From Adiantum capillus-veneris (taxonomy: Eukaryota; Streptophyta; Polypodiopsida; Polypodiales; Pteridaceae): 64,000 nt of DNA. The DNA lies in contig CM043955.1 of the NCBI GenBank assembly GCA_014529385.2, positions 139,923,108 to 139,987,107 of the forward strand, in the 5' to 3' direction. The notes beneath the pieces are model-generated. The model did no database searches. It had not been told where the DNA came from and saw only the letters and a list, made by a program, of their open reading frames with translations. Numbering within the stretch: position 1 is the first letter of the stretch; the number at the start of each line of letters is the position of its first letter. A program made the position numbers and the translations under genes. Below, piece by piece: positions 21,430 to 33,636 of the stretch.

Positions 21430-24030
21430 TTAATAAAATTGCCCATAGGGCTACAATCACCTCTACTATAGAGGTCTATATCAATAGCAAGGGGAGACTC
21501 TCCCAATGAAAAAACTGAATGTGTACCATGGGGCTTAAATCACGAAATGGGAGGAGTCGTCTCTCAAACTGGCCTGTGAGAGTGTGAACCAACTCTAACC
21601 AAACATCATGAATAGTCTCTGCCGGTGGAACAGGGCGAGCCTCGAAGATGTGGAAGCAACGGGCCAAAGATGAGCTCCCAACACATCTCTCTCTCACTGC
21701 ACCACTCCTGGGGGGTAAGCTCTATGGCAAGTTGAAGTGTAGGTTAACCCCTTGGTTCACTATCATCCTGCTGGTGGAAGCCAACTCAAACTGGAGCACA
21801 GGGCCCGTAAGAGTGGACCACGCTGCAACACCCCAAGTGTACTATCGAGTTGTGGAAAGAGCAGACATCAATCGAAGAACCCAAAGCCAAACCTGTTGTG
21901 CCATGGGGCAGTCCCACAGACAATGTCGCTGACTCTCCAAAGGATGACCACAAGCTGCACAAGCTACCGAAAAGCCACTGTGTACTAGCCAACTCCCAAC
22001 TGTTGTAGCTGTGTGTGCAATGAGCCACTCGAACAAAGTGGCTCTCCTCGGCTGTCTGGAGTCCCACAATCGCTCCCAAAAACCTGATAGGAACTCAGCT
22101 CTGAGACCCTCCTCCTGCCAATGAAGTGCTACAGCAGGACGAGCCTCTCTCCATGTTGCCACTATGTGACGCCCCAATCGAACAGTGTACTGAAAGAAAG
22201 GGATCCCAAGGTGGTCGGCTGAAAAGGTCTCTCCAAAACCACTCTCGTGCAAGAGGGCACCTCTCCCAAGCCCAGAGCCTCCAGTGGCTGTCTCAAGGTC
22301 TGCTGAGTCAGGATCTGTGACACAGGTCCTCCCACAAATGCCCACTACTCGTATCCTCTGAAAACAACACTCTGCAACCTATGGAGCCTTTACTGAGACT
22401 CTGTGAAGTCGACCCTCTCCCTAGATCTCGAAGAACATGGGGGGGTACTGACTCCGAGCAAGCACGAACTGTGATGAGAACCTCCAATCGTGTGAAGGCC
22501 CCTAGCAATATGGGAGTTGTTGGCCCTAGAGGGGTGAGCCACTCAGCTGGAAGAGCCTACGTAATGTCCTGGCACATGCTTTAATCCCCTCTCATGCCCC
22601 ATAGCTGGGTGCTTTGTACCTCCTCTCGCAAACCTAAGAACTGAAGAGAGTCACCTTGGGACCCCAAGAAACATGAGTCCTATTACCCACCAAGTGGCCT
22701 CTCTAAGTGCTAAACATGGGGTTCTAAACAAGGGGCTGTCTCAAGCACTCCTCCGTGCAAGTGGGTTGGTGCTGCTTCAGGCCACTCCGTAACTTCTCCC
22801 AAGAGCGAAGCAAGCTCGCCGCAAATCAATTCTGCAATCTCAAGCTCAGACCAACTCTGCGTATCTCTGTAAAGATCCACCTGATGGAAGGGCTCCAAGG
22901 GCCTCCTGCATGAGGCACTCAAGCTCTAAGCCGTTGAAGCAACAACTCCTTCCAGGACTCCTCTGAAAAAAGTCCTTTGACAACAAACTTCCAAAGAAGG
23001 GCTCTGTTGTGCTGTGCTCGGTCTATGATCCCCAACCCCCCCTGAGAACATGGTAGAGTGATGACCTGCCAAGCTACTTTGGCCCGCGCAAACTGAGTGT
23101 TTCGCCCTTACCAAAGAAAGTTCCAGATCAGCCTCTCTAACTAGCTGATACAGGAGCTCGAGAAGATCCAACAAGACGTGATGTACCACGTACTAGCCAA
23201 CAACATCTAGTTGGCCACAACAACTCTGCCTGCCAAAGAGAGTCGTGCCAAACTCCAATGCAGCAACTTCCTTCGAATGGACAAGAGGAGGGGAGCAGCT
23301 TGCTGCTCAGGGGACAAGTCCAGGCCAACCTAACGATCCAAGTAACGAACTACAAACCCTAGGGGGATCCACCTAAAACCCTCACGTGATGACCAATCAG
23401 GCGTACGAGCATTTCCAACCCAGAAAGCAAATGTCTTCCTCTAGTTGGTCAGTGCACCTGATGCACAAAAGAAAACCTCAAGAGCCTGCTCACTCGGATG
23501 CAGATTGGCCTCCTGGCCCTCCAAGTACAAGGCTATGTCGTCGGCAAACTCAACATCTAGAAGCTCATTTGCCCTTGCTGAGAAGACAAAAATCTGCTCA
23601 TTGCCTCAGCATAGAACAGAAAGAGGAAGGGGCCAAGCGGGCAGCCCTATCTGACTGATTGAGTGATTTAGAAACGCTCCCCTCTTCCCCCTGCCAAAAG
23701 CACATGACCGTGCGCATGCCTGTAGAGAGCTGACACACCTTTGATCCAAGCATCTGCGAAACCCATCCTACGCAGAGTGCCCTCCAAGAAGTCCCTGTCA
23801 ACTCTGTCGTAGGCCTTCTCAAAATCAAGGAGTATCACCAAATCCTCTCCTTGGGGACGCGCGAGGGGAGATGCCTCCCAGAAAGTGAAGATGTTGTCAA
23901 GGATACTACGCTCCTTGACAAAATCTATCTGGGTCCCATGTATAATGCTCTCTAGAAGTGGCTGGATCCTCAAGTTCAAAGCCTTTGCTAGAATTTTGTA
24001 AGATAAGTTAAGGATGATAATGGGTCGCCA
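21430..24030 (-). pseudogene. L1-type LINE ORF2, endonuclease-deleted
   Basis: Reading down the minus strand: RPIIILNLSYKILAKAL, FVKERSILDNIFTFWE, LLDFEKAYDRVDRDFL, then the catalytic FADD (23548-23537). Near the end comes RRATLFEWLIAHTATT and a Cys/His zinc-binding segment CAACGHPLESQRHCLWDC. This is the plant L1 reverse transcriptase with the zf-RVT domain. Numerous frameshifts; not functional. Confidence 0.85.
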
Positions 24031-24153
24031 TTGTCAAATCTCATCCAAGGAGCTGCACCTGCGTTTGAGGAGGAGTGTGAGATGGGTAGGGAGATGAGGC
24101 TGCAGGCCCCACCGAGGAGAGAGGAGAAAGGTGGGAGGAGTCGCCGTAGAGGG

Positions 24154-24755
24154 TGTCACAAAACTGCTGACATGTCAAAGCCTAAAGAATGGGGGCAACT
24201 TACATATGCTGGGCGAGGGGCCTAAACCCTAAGAAGAACAAGTAGCAAAAGAAGAAGAAGTCCTACCAACTTATGGGGCCCTAGTAATATAAAGGGATTA
24301 AAATAAAGCAAGATCCGCACACACGCAAAAACTGATGACGTGGCAAATTTCCAAAAATTGCGCTAGTTGATGACGTGGCAGGCTGTACGGATTTCCTTGA
24401 TTTACGCTGGTAGCTTTTTGGCTTTGCTTTTGGACCAGATGCTTTTGAGTTTTGAAGGCTTTTCACTGCAAAAGCTTTTCAGGCCAAGGGCCTTTAAATA
24501 TGACGCTAGGGCTCATTCTCTGGCATGCTTCATGGAGAAGGTGCAGAGTCTTGAGTACCAGCTTGTACTGTGTTGATGCAATATAAAGAAATACCGAAAG
24601 GGGCGCCAAGGTTTGGGGCCAATACTCTCTGGGGTGGAATTCCGCCACTCCGTGTCACGTGCCATCTCTCTCTATTTCAGTTCAGTTGTTATTGAAGTGC
24701 TAAAAGCCTGTTCAGTCTCTTCTTTTCTATTGGCACGTGGTGCCCGTCTTGTGCA
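24154..24755 (+). mobile_element. Solo LTR (gypsy family X) with 5 bp target duplication
   Basis: Starts TGTCACAAAACTG, ends TTGTGCA, and is flanked by GAGGG on both sides (24149-24153 and 24756-24760). It has a TATA-like TTTAAATATGA near 24495 and the ACCGAAAGGGGCGCCA block shared with the LTRs at 45718, 57458 and 59357. No primer-binding site or coding sequence adjoins it. It interrupts LINE ORF1. Confidence 0.87.
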
Positions 24756-24760
24756 GAGGG

Positions 24761-25178
24761 GGCCTCCTCAGAGGACTCCTACTACAGGGGGTTAGATTGG
24801 TTCCCTGTCGGAACCCACTATTGCTAAGCTGCAGAAGGACGACCACCAAAGGGGGGCAGTGTGGCGAGCCCATCCCTGTCCGGCGACGACCGGGCATCAA
24901 CTGGCTGATCGCTAGCCTCTGTCGAGGTACCAGCCTGTGTGTCCTGGGTATCTGTCTGTTGGGCCTGCTCAGCCTTGGGAGGCTACGCAGGCGCTGTGGG
25001 TCGAGATCTTCTGCAAGGACAGGCCTTTGCTAAGTGGCCCATATGTCTGCAAATGAAGCACTGGTTCGGGAGACCTGGATACTCCACACTTTGTATGATC
25101 CAACCACCACTACCACCTTTGGGAGGGAGTGTGTGTCTTGAACAAGAACTGGCATAGTAGGCAAACTTATGGCCTTGG
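24761..25178 (-). pseudogene. L1-type LINE ORF1, zinc-knuckle part
   Basis: The minus strand reads IIQSVEYPGLPNQ followed by the zinc knuckle CFICRHMGHLAKAC (25060-25019), the usual E-Y-x-x-LP-x-x-CF-x-C context of plant LINE ORF1. The N-terminal part is cut by the LTR element starting at 25179. The C-terminal tail may continue beyond the solo LTR at 24153-24030. Confidence 0.8.
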
Positions 25179-25252
25179 TGTCAGAAGACAGCCACCACGT
25201 ACCAATAGAAAAGAACAGACTGAAAAAACTTTTAGCACTTCAATAACAACTG

Positions 25253-25347
<95 letters not shown>

Positions 25348-25929
25348 GACATGCGACACGGAGTGGCGGAATTCCACCCAAGAGAGTATTGATGCTCCTT
25401 TCGGTATTTCTTTATATTGCATCATCAAAGTACAAGCCGGTACTCCATCCTCTGCACCTTCGTCCAGAAGCATGCCCGAGAATGAGCACATGGCTTCATA
25501 TTTAAAGGCCCTAGGCCCAAAAGCAGTTTACATGGAAAGCCTTCAAACTCAAAAGCATTTGGTCAAAAAGCTACATTTCAATACTCCCCCCGCAAATAAC
25601 CACAAGGGTCCAGGCCATGAGTATGAACAAGCATTCTCAAACATCATTTCTTAGTACTCCACCCGGGAGTAAAATCACCAATCATTGAAACCAGTATTAA
25701 AGCCAGAGTCAAGCAATTCAAATCGGCACCAAGACACGTTTAAAACAGATACCATCCGTTGCAAAACAAAGTCCAAACAAGATGACCAAACAAGTTCTCA
25801 AACAGAACTCAAACTTAAAAAGTAATCTCGACATCAATCGAGCTCGAAAAGTCGACTGACTTTCCATCCTGAAACTTGCACCAAAAATTAGGGTCAGGTT
25901 CCTTCCATAAGGTCGTAGCCGACCACAAC

Positions 25930-26330
25930 ATGGTCCATCAGCTCTTGGACTGAGAGATGTCGAGAAATTTCAAGTTATAATCTTCTAGGGTTTCCATGAC
26001 AAGCATTTCAGGATACCCCACTTTGCCAAAAGTTGCGCTCCGAAGGAAGATGTCAGAAACCATATAACTTCGGGCAAAAATTTTCTTGAAAGCTTGCCAA
26101 GTCCTTGGAGTGTGCGGCTTGGTAGCTATAGGATCGACATCTGCATGGCATTGCTTTTGAGAAAAACAATGACTCGAAACAAATCTTGGATCCTTCTCTT
26201 GCAAGTAATCTTTATGGCTTATGCCTTGTAAGACAAGAGCGGTGAAGATGGGAGCGCGCTCAATGCACAATGAAGTAAGGGTGGGAGTGGCTAATAAGTC
26301 CGGGGTCGGGACCGGAAGATACTTCAAGTA
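25930..26330 (-). pseudogene. Gag fragment of the X-family element
   Basis: Minus-strand frame with TPRTWQAFKKIFARSYMV, GKVGYPEMLVMETLEDYNLKFLDIS, which fits the retrotransposon gag pattern (W..F...F ... Y...F..L). No zinc knuckle or pol follows. The long open frame that includes it reads through the LTR and is not one gene. Confidence 0.5.
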
Positions 26331-26407
26331 ACATTCCAGTAGTCTCTGGTTTGCTCTGTCTGCTCTTTTGTTGGACCAGTATGCTTTCAGAAAAGCACAC
26401 GCCTGAT

Positions 26408-26419
26408 GCTCTGATACCA
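26408..26419 (-). other. Primer-binding site for initiator tRNA-Met
   Basis: TGGTATCAGAGC on the minus strand, one base from the LTR end at 26421. Confidence 0.85.
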
Positions 26420-26494
26420 CTGCCACAAGACGGGCACCACGTGCCAATAGAAAAGAACAGACTGAACAGACTTTTAGCACTTCAATAACAACTG

Positions 26495-26564
<70 letters not shown>

Positions 26565-26776
26565 CCAGAAGCATGCTCGAGAATGAGCCCATGGCCTCAT
26601 ACTTAAAGGCCCTAGGCCCAAAAGCAATGAAAAGCCTTCAAACTCAAAAGCATCTGGTCCAAAAGCGATGCATAAAATCCGTACAACTGCAACGTCAGCA
26701 ACGCAAATTGCGGAAATCCGTACAAGCTGCCACGTCAACACAGTCAACGAAAAATCCAGAAATCCGTACAGTTCTA

Positions 26777-27420
26777 GTTTGCTTATAAGAGTACAAAGCA
26801 CTCGGCTACTGGTTATAGCCCGTTTATCCTTATGTACGGCTATCAGCCGAAACCACCAATTGCCATCAGATTCATAGGGAACAAGATGCGATGAGTGACC
26901 GATTTCTTGCACGATATGCAGGAAATGCTCCAGATCGCAAAAGAAAGCATAAAGACGGCACAAGATCGTGCCACATTTTACACTAATCAGCATCAACAAC
27001 CCCACGAATTCCAAGAGGGCATGTGGGTATACCTTAGGGTAGAGAAGGATTCCAAAACGATCTGAACTGGTCCATGCTAGAAATTATCTTCTCGTTATTG
27101 TGGTTCGTTTCAAATCACAATGAAGATAAGTTCGGTTTCTTATAAGTTGGACCTGCCTCAAGGCATTGTTGTACATCCCGTGTTTCACATGAGCCATCCA
27201 AAGGAACAGCTAGGGCAGGATGACTTAGTGATTCCTCCTGAGCAAGTCCCGAACTTCGAAGTCACCACCCGTTCTATTCCGCTTGAACCCAAATCGGTTC
27301 TCGATTAAAGGATCTGCGAGTCTCACAAGTCTTCGTCCCCTGAATATTTGATCAAGTGGAAGCATGGTCTTGAATCCCAAGCGGAGTATTTGATCAAGTG
27401 GAGTCAGTTAGATCGTTAAG
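26777..27420 (+). pseudogene. Gypsy integrase C-terminus with chromodomain-like end (3' part of the split element)
   Basis: Reads [25 protein letters not shown] (end of the integrase core), then DRATFYTNQHQQPHEFQEGMWVYL, YKLDLPQGIVVHPVFHMSHPKEQLG and EYLIKW twice, the start of a chromodomain. This marks a chromovirus-type gypsy element. The EYLIKWK segment is duplicated. Stops at 27062 and 27306. The integrase zinc finger and most of its core are missing from the window. Confidence 0.83.
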
Positions 27421-27521
27421 GAATCCTTTCACCAGTTTTATAACCGAGGATATTGCTGAGGACAACAATATTCCCCTTATTTTTAATTGTTGAGGACAAC
27501 AAATAAAAATAAGGGGAGAAG

Positions 27522-27800
27522 TGTTACGTCACACATCACGATGGGCGCCTACAGTATGTCCAGCAGGTGTAAACCTCATTTAGTTATGAAGTCCTATAAA
27601 TAGGACTTGAGCCTCATTTGTGAGACATCTTGTGTGATCACCACACTTGGAGTCTAGGCACTTGGTGTCTCTGTCCGTACACCCGTATTCGTGTGGGCTT
27701 GGTGGTATCGGACACCGGCCCTTGTGGCAGAGGCTAGCCCGCTCGACTACATGCTCCTCACTAAGTGTGTCTAGGTGTGAATTTGGCTTGTGTCACGACA
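27522..27800 (+). repeat. 3' LTR of the chromodomain gypsy element
   Basis: A purine tract AAGGGGAGAAG runs into TGTTACGTCACACATC at 27522. There is a TATA box (CCTATAAATAGG, about 27594-27605) and the sequence ends GTGTCACGACA. The LTR is about 279 bp. No second copy was found upstream of 19589. Confidence 0.7.
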
Positions 27801-27834
27801 TGTGTGGGGGATGGATCCGGTAGGGGATTAATAA

Positions 27835-28349
27835 TTGAGCTATCAAGACCAGAGATGTCTTCGACTGTATGTACTAGAGTTGCACAGACACAGAGATAGT
27901 TTACTAAGGAGCTTTGAAGAGAGACAATCCCAAAGATGGATTACAGATTTCTTCACACTAGACACTGGACAAATAGAGGAGTAACCACCACTACAAAGCT
28001 CAACTCATACTCACACCCGTGGTGCTCTCATTGATCGATCATTGAAGCTAGGAAGATCGACACGCCCACGACTGAGGAGAGGACAGCATCGACAGAGACT
28101 ACAATAAAGGATTCGAGCCAAACTATCTCGACATCCGGAGTACAAATGAGGATGGATTCATCACCCATTATATCACCCTCTTGTATTGAGGTACTGATGA
28201 TCAAACATACCCCACATAGTTCCAACTAGTAACACTTCTAGATTCATTTTAAAATCTCTTTTTTATACATAGACATGGTATCAAATTCACTATTTTGTAA
28301 TGGAGTCCTATACGTTATTCTGGCCTTTTGAAGACCTTAATATATCATT

Positions 28350-28352
<3 letters not shown>
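27835..28352 (+). mobile_element. 5'-truncated LINE, 3' end only (copy a)
   Basis: Aligns loosely with 33380-33973 (for example GATTTCTTCACACTAGACACTGGAC against GATTTCTTTAGAGCTGCCACTGGAC, shared CACGCCCACGACT). It ends GGCCTTTTGAAGAC-C-TTAATATATC, then (CT)n. The boundary with the gypsy LTR at 27800 is unclear and shows no (TC)n. Confidence 0.75.

Positions 28353-28412
<60 letters not shown>
28353..28412. repeat. (TC)n between LINE copies a and A
   Basis: 60 bp of TC. LINE A starts immediately after it. Confidence 0.97.
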
Positions 28413-28416
<4 letters not shown>

Positions 28417-29110
28417 ACCAAATTAACACGCAGCAGACACTTTCGCGTACGGCATGCTTATCCCTTACGACCAAGGGGCTGTTCGCAAGTTTCGCAAGTG
28501 CTCCCAAAACCCTAAAACAGGTGTGTGCAGGTTGTCTGCAGCAAGCACGGTACGTGCTGAGAGTTACAAGGATGGCTTATAGAGCTGTGCTGTGCGTTAG
28601 CTTGCTGCAGGTGGGACACGCAGGCAAGTAGTGGTGCTAGTGGTGCAGCAGGCAACAGGGCGGTGCCCTCAGTTCTATCGGGTTTGGGGCAGCAGGCTGC
28701 GCCTATACCAGGTAGGTCGCAGGTACGCATGCGATAGGCCTTTCCCTCTGTGGGGGATTTGAGCAGGTTGAACAACAGGGCCGCGAGCTAACCCTGCAAG
28801 GGGGCCGCGTGCTATTGTATTGCCAGAACAGCAGCAGCGCTGGGAGCAGACCCGGCTGGGCTGCGACTCTTGATTCGAGCAGAGGGGACAGGTCTGTTGC
28901 TAGACAGCGGGTGCAAGGCCCCCCCTTTCCACTACTGGTTTCCATTGCAGGTGCCCACAGCGGGCTGATAATGCATTGTACCCCCAAGGGGTTGTGGTTG
29001 ATTGCATACTCCACCTGGTCTCAGCTGAGCCAGAGTGTCGAGCCTTTTTGAGGTTTCGGCCGGTCTCCTGAGTGGGGCTTGAGCCCACATTTTGTACCCT
29101 TTTGGCTTTG

Positions 29111-30052
29111 ATGGAGGTAATGACTGCTTCGCCGGTGTGTAAGCCCCATCCGAAGGCAACCTTTGTGCTTACAAATAAGCGGATTACACAAATGGAGAGG
29201 GAGATGAAAGACTAGAAAGCAGATATGGAGGGATGGTGGAAAGAGAAGGCCAACCTTCTTCAAATGTTTCTCAACGAAGGCGCGCAGTGGAAGAAAGAGA
29301 AAGAGGACTTGCATGCAGAGCTACAAGCACTTAAGGCGGACTCCAAAGCACTTAAAGAAGAGGTCTCAGCTCTCAAGCGAGAACTTGTTGATAGAGTGAG
29401 CAGTGGACTAGAGGAGAGGGAATTCCAGCCTTCGGTAGTAGAGGAAATCAAGGTCATCAAAGAGCAGGTAAGAATGATCAAAGAGGAGGAGAGACAAAAG
29501 ATGGTAAAGACGTCTTCGTGGATGGATGTGATCACGAGGACGCAAAAGAAGGCGGATGAGGCCGAGAAGTGGATAGAGGTCGCTAAGAAAGGCAAAGGGA
29601 AAGAAACCACATCTGTCCCCACTCCTACAATCATCAACATGACTCTAGAAGAAGAACAACGAAGGAAAACTACAGCTTTGCATACAAGAGTAACCGGTCT
29701 AAAAGACCGAGATGATGTGGAAGGGGAAGTTGAAGAACTTCTCCGCATGATGGGTAGTGAGGCTACTCATACAAACGCATGGAGGGTGGGGAAGAAGACA
29801 CAAGGCAATGGGGAGACTTCAAAAGGGAGAGCCTTAATCATCCGTTTCCCATCCATGGAGGCAAAGAAGAACTTCTTGAAGAAGCGTCCTACACTAAAGA
29901 AAACGGGCATATTCCTTGGAGATGACCTCACTCTCACACAGCTTGCGCATATGAGAGAGGTAATGCTAGAGATTCAAGTAGCAAGGGAGAAGGGAAAGAC
30001 GGCCTTCTACAGAGATGGCCGGGTTGTGATTGTAGAGCGGCGCTCCACATGA
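29111..30052 (+). pseudogene. LINE A ORF1 protein (coiled coil plus RNA-binding C-terminus)
   Basis: The start is ATG at 29111 (MEVMTASPVC), supported by the matching start in the copy at 670. Residues 25-130 form a charged coiled coil (EGWWKEKANLL, EEVSALKREL, EEIKVIKEQ). The C-terminal half has VTGLKDRDD, RALIIRFPSMEAKKNFL and GRVVIVERR, resembling the RRM-like and C-terminal domains of LINE ORF1 proteins. It should coat the LINE RNA. A TAG at 29213-29215 replaces the TGG seen in the other copy. It ends at TGA 30050-30052, with ORF2 in the same frame. Confidence 0.82.
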
Positions 30053-33000
30053 CGGTGCGAGACCCATGGGACAACCCTCAAAGTTGCCACGTGGAATTGT
30101 AATGGATCTATGCGACTTGATGTGGGCGCCTTTGAGGATAGTTTCAGGGGAAGAGACATCGTTTTCTACTCTGAGACACATCAGGCCCCTGGACAGTCTA
30201 TGCCTCACATTAGTGGATATAGATGGGAGACTGCTTATAGACAGGAGACACGATCAGAGCACAGAGGGCGGGGATCAGGAGGAGTGGCAATGTTATTCAG
30301 GGAGGAGTTACAGCCATTGATACATATAGCCCGCAGAGATGAGCAAGCTAGGTACATGTGGGTGAGACTGAGAGCAGAGACAGACAGATATCTTTACATT
30401 ACTATTTGCTACTTTCCCCCGAGCACGTCAGTGTATGCACCACCTAGAGAACAGTCCCCCTTCTCTATTTTGGATGATGACATATGGGAGTTCTCTAGAG
30501 ATGGTGACATCATCATCCTAGGGGAATTCAATGCTAGGACTGCCCATCATCACACAGTATTTTATGATACTTCAGAGGAGATGCTGAGAGAGCTGGATGC
30601 TGCAGAGACAAGCCTATCCAGACTATCACAAGATGGAGAACACACTGAGTATGGACGACACTTGATAGACATGGGGACTGCACATGGATTGGCCATCTTG
30701 AATGGTCTACAGAGATTTCCCGCTTCAGGGGGTTTTACATGCTTTCCACACAGACATGGAGCCAGCACAGGGGATTATGTCATGGCACAACCGAGCCTCA
30801 TCTCTAGTATCCAGGATCTCACGGTTGGACCCAGACCTGTTGGTGTGGCAGTGGATCATGCTCTTGTGTCAATGACCATCTCTTTTCAGTTTAGTGTAGC
30901 ACACAGGCTACGGACAGCAGCCTCTACTCGCTACACCTTCACGTGGGAGACAGACTCTGTATACATAGATGGGATCTACAGACGCCTATGCACAGAGGAG
31001 CCAGGGCGACCTCTGGAGGAGCTTACTACTATATTGACACAGACACTACATGATGCAGCAGCAGAAGCATACCCACATACCCAGCCTGAGCAGAGATGCC
31101 GTTCGGGGAGCATGCCCCAGAATAGTTGGTATGATGAGGAATTCCGGGACACTAGAGCTAGACTTCAGAGGGAGGTGCTTTTGGGGGACATCACTCACAG
31201 GCAGTCACAGATTGACTTCCGACGCCTAGTGCGGCGGAAGAAGAGGGCATTTTTGGCTTGGCTAGAGCAGGATCTATATCAGCTATTCTTGAGTCAGGAC
31301 TCACGCGAGGCATGGCGGCTCTTTCAGGAGCACTCTCTCCCCCTCGCCATCACTTCTACAGAGGACTGGGGCTAGTACGCATCATCTCTGTACACAGTTC
31401 CTGAGCAGCCCCCCCTTCCTGACCCTCCCGATCCATGCCCACACATATGGGCTTTTTTCACCGCGGAGATGGTGAGGAAGGCCATTGACAGGATAAGGAC
31501 TGGGAGAGCATACGATCATGATGGTTTAGTGGCTGAGCATTTCACGCATGCCAGAGATCTACTAGCAGAGCTTCTAGCAGTGATGTTTAACCGTGCCATG
31601 TGTGAGGGCTTGCCTGATACTTGGAGCCTATCTACTATTGTACCTATCTTCAAGTCGGGAGACCCTATGGAGCCTGGGAATTATCACACTATCATGATTA
31701 GACACACATTGGCACGGCTGTACGCATCTATTCTTGAGCAGCAGCTGAGTAGATGGGCAGAGAGGGAGGGGATACGCGCAGCCGGGCAGGCAGGGTTCAG
31801 GAGGGGTTTTTCTACTCTTGACCATATCTTGACACTCAGAGCCATCATTGAGGAGGGTAGATCGCGTGGGAGACGGATCTATTGTAGCTTTGTGGATTTC
31901 CGCAAAGCATTTGACACAGTGCCTAGAGCTAGATTGATGCGCAGATTACAGCAGATGGGAGTACCCATAGAGCTCATTTGGGGGGTCATGGCATTATACA
32001 AGTCAGTAGTGGGGCAGGTACGCACCTCAGAGGGTCTATCCACACCGATTCACTCCACTATTGGGGTGAAGCAGGGCTGCCCGCTCTCTCCTACTCTATT
32101 TGGTATGTATGTGGATGAGGTTTCTGACTACATTAAGAGAGATGGTGATAGAGGTGCACAGCTGGCAGGGACATGGATTCCATTATTGTTATATGCTGAT
32201 GATATTGTGTTGATCTCCGACTCTCCGGAGGGGATGCAACGTCACTTGGATGCTTTGAATATGTTTGCTCAAGAAAGTGGTTTGTCCATCAACCTTGGTA
32301 AAACCAAGGTCATGGTATTTAATACCACCCCACAGTGGATTAGGAGGTCAGCGCCAACATTCACATACGGCCAGGAGACTGTGGAGTATACAAATGCGTA
32401 CACATACCTCGGAGTGGTCTTTAGTAAGCCAGCATTTTCATTGAGGAGGGCAGCAGAGACTAGACTGACCAGAGCCCATGCAGCATTGGGTAGATTGGAA
32501 AGGATGTGTTCACAGGTTCAGTTTCAGGAGCCTCGGACGAAGCTCTGGCTCTTTGACACTCTGGTGGCTTCTGCATTGCTTTATGGAGTTGAGATTTGGG
32601 GACCTTCGTTGGATCATCACGGGAGGACAGGCTACAGTGATGGATGGGGGGACATGGAGAAGCCTCTGGTCTCTATGATCTCGCGGCTCATTAGAGCTAA
32701 GCCTCAGTACCACATGCTATTGTTAGAGCAGAGCTAGCTGCCCCCCCACTAGTGGTTGAGGCGCTCACCAAATCTGTCTCCTTCATACACTGCATGTGGG
32801 AACTTTCCAGAGACAGATATGCCTGCCTTGCACTTGAGTCCTCTCGACAGTTTGCCATGCAGGAAGATACAACATGCTGGTATGGGGAGATGACATCATG
32901 GTTTCAGGCGCATGGGTTAAGCTTAGACAGATTGCCTCCCTTCCAGTACTCACTGGATGCACCCTCTCTGACTCTTACACAGTCCGAGATCACCAGGCTC

Positions 33001-33636
33001 ATCCGCCACGACTTGACTCAGCTAGACACCAAGAGGACATGGATACAGCCAGCACAGGAGCTGGGCACGAAGATGGCTTTCTACAGAGAGCATCTCCTCC
33101 AGCTTACGGTTGATGGTTTTGTGACGAGGCCCAGATACATGGACACCCACTTGTCTCATGGGATACGATGTGCTATTGGCCAGATACGCACATCTTCACA
33201 CCAGCTGCGGATCGAGACTGGGAGATACAGCAGAGTACCAGCAAAGGCCAAGACATGCCCCCTGTGTGACATCGAGCCTGAGACAGAGTTGCACTATACA
33301 TGCCACTGCCCCGTCTACTACGAGATACGAGGCCGCTTCCATTGCTTGTTTTGAGAGGGCTTTGGACCATTCTCGAAAGTCATGCAGTACGAGGATCAGA
33401 GATGCTTGGGTTTGTTTTTGCTCGAGCTATGCAGACACAGGGAGAGCCTGATGAGAGGAGAGGCTAGCCAGTCTCAGAGACAGATCACAGATTTCTTTAG
33501 AGCTGCCACTGGACACCCGGAGGAGTTACTACCACAGCAAAGCTCGTCGTCTCACACTAGAGGCACACTGATCGACCGAGCGACTGAGCTGGGGAGATCC
33601 AGACGCCCACGACTGCAGAGGACTACACAGCATTGA
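30053..33636 (+). pseudogene. LINE A ORF2: AP endonuclease and reverse transcriptase
   Basis: Endonuclease: VATWNCNGS, SETHQ, ITICYFPP, LGEFNAR (Asp of GDFN is Glu here) and VAVDHALV. Reverse transcriptase: VPIFKSGDPMEPGNY, AGFRRGFSTLDHI, FVDFRKAFDTVPR, GVKQGCPLSPTLF and the intact catalytic YADD (32192-32203). The C-terminus has a zinc-binding CPLC...ELHYTCHC segment near 33256-33315. Defects are TAG at 31373-31375 (CAG in the copy near 61180), a frameshift near 32705 and TGA at 33352-33354 (likely CGA). ORF2 has no Met before WNCNG; it directly follows the ORF1 stop in frame. Confidence 0.9.

Larger units (their letters stand above)
21396..25178 (-). mobile_element. L1-type LINE with poly(A) tail, inserted in the gypsy element
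   Basis: On the minus strand ORF1 (zinc knuckle), ORF2 reverse transcriptase, a zf-RVT C-terminus and a short poly(A) (T run at 21396-21405 on the plus strand) occur in order. Its 3' end lies inside the gypsy RNase H-integrase region. The endonuclease part between ORF1 and the reverse transcriptase is missing, with the junction near 24030. A solo LTR sits in ORF1 (24154-24755), and another LTR element cuts the LINE at 25179. Confidence 0.85.
25179..26776 (-). mobile_element. Short non-autonomous gypsy-type LTR element, family X
   Basis: Two LTR copies flank a 0.8 kb interior. The right one (26421-26776) ends next to a primer-binding site. The left one (25179-25583) follows a purine tract (TTGCGGGGGGAG on the minus strand, 25596-25584). 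Both contain long (GA)n runs (25257-25346 and 26499-26561). The right copy lacks about 120 bp around the transcript start. No matching target duplication is visible, and the right end passes straight into gypsy integrase at 26777, so the outer end is damaged. Confidence 0.75.

Noticed and set aside
25938-27014. 358-codon open frame on the minus strand
   Set aside because: It runs through gag relic, primer-binding site, LTR, (GA)n and antisense integrase, so it is not one gene.
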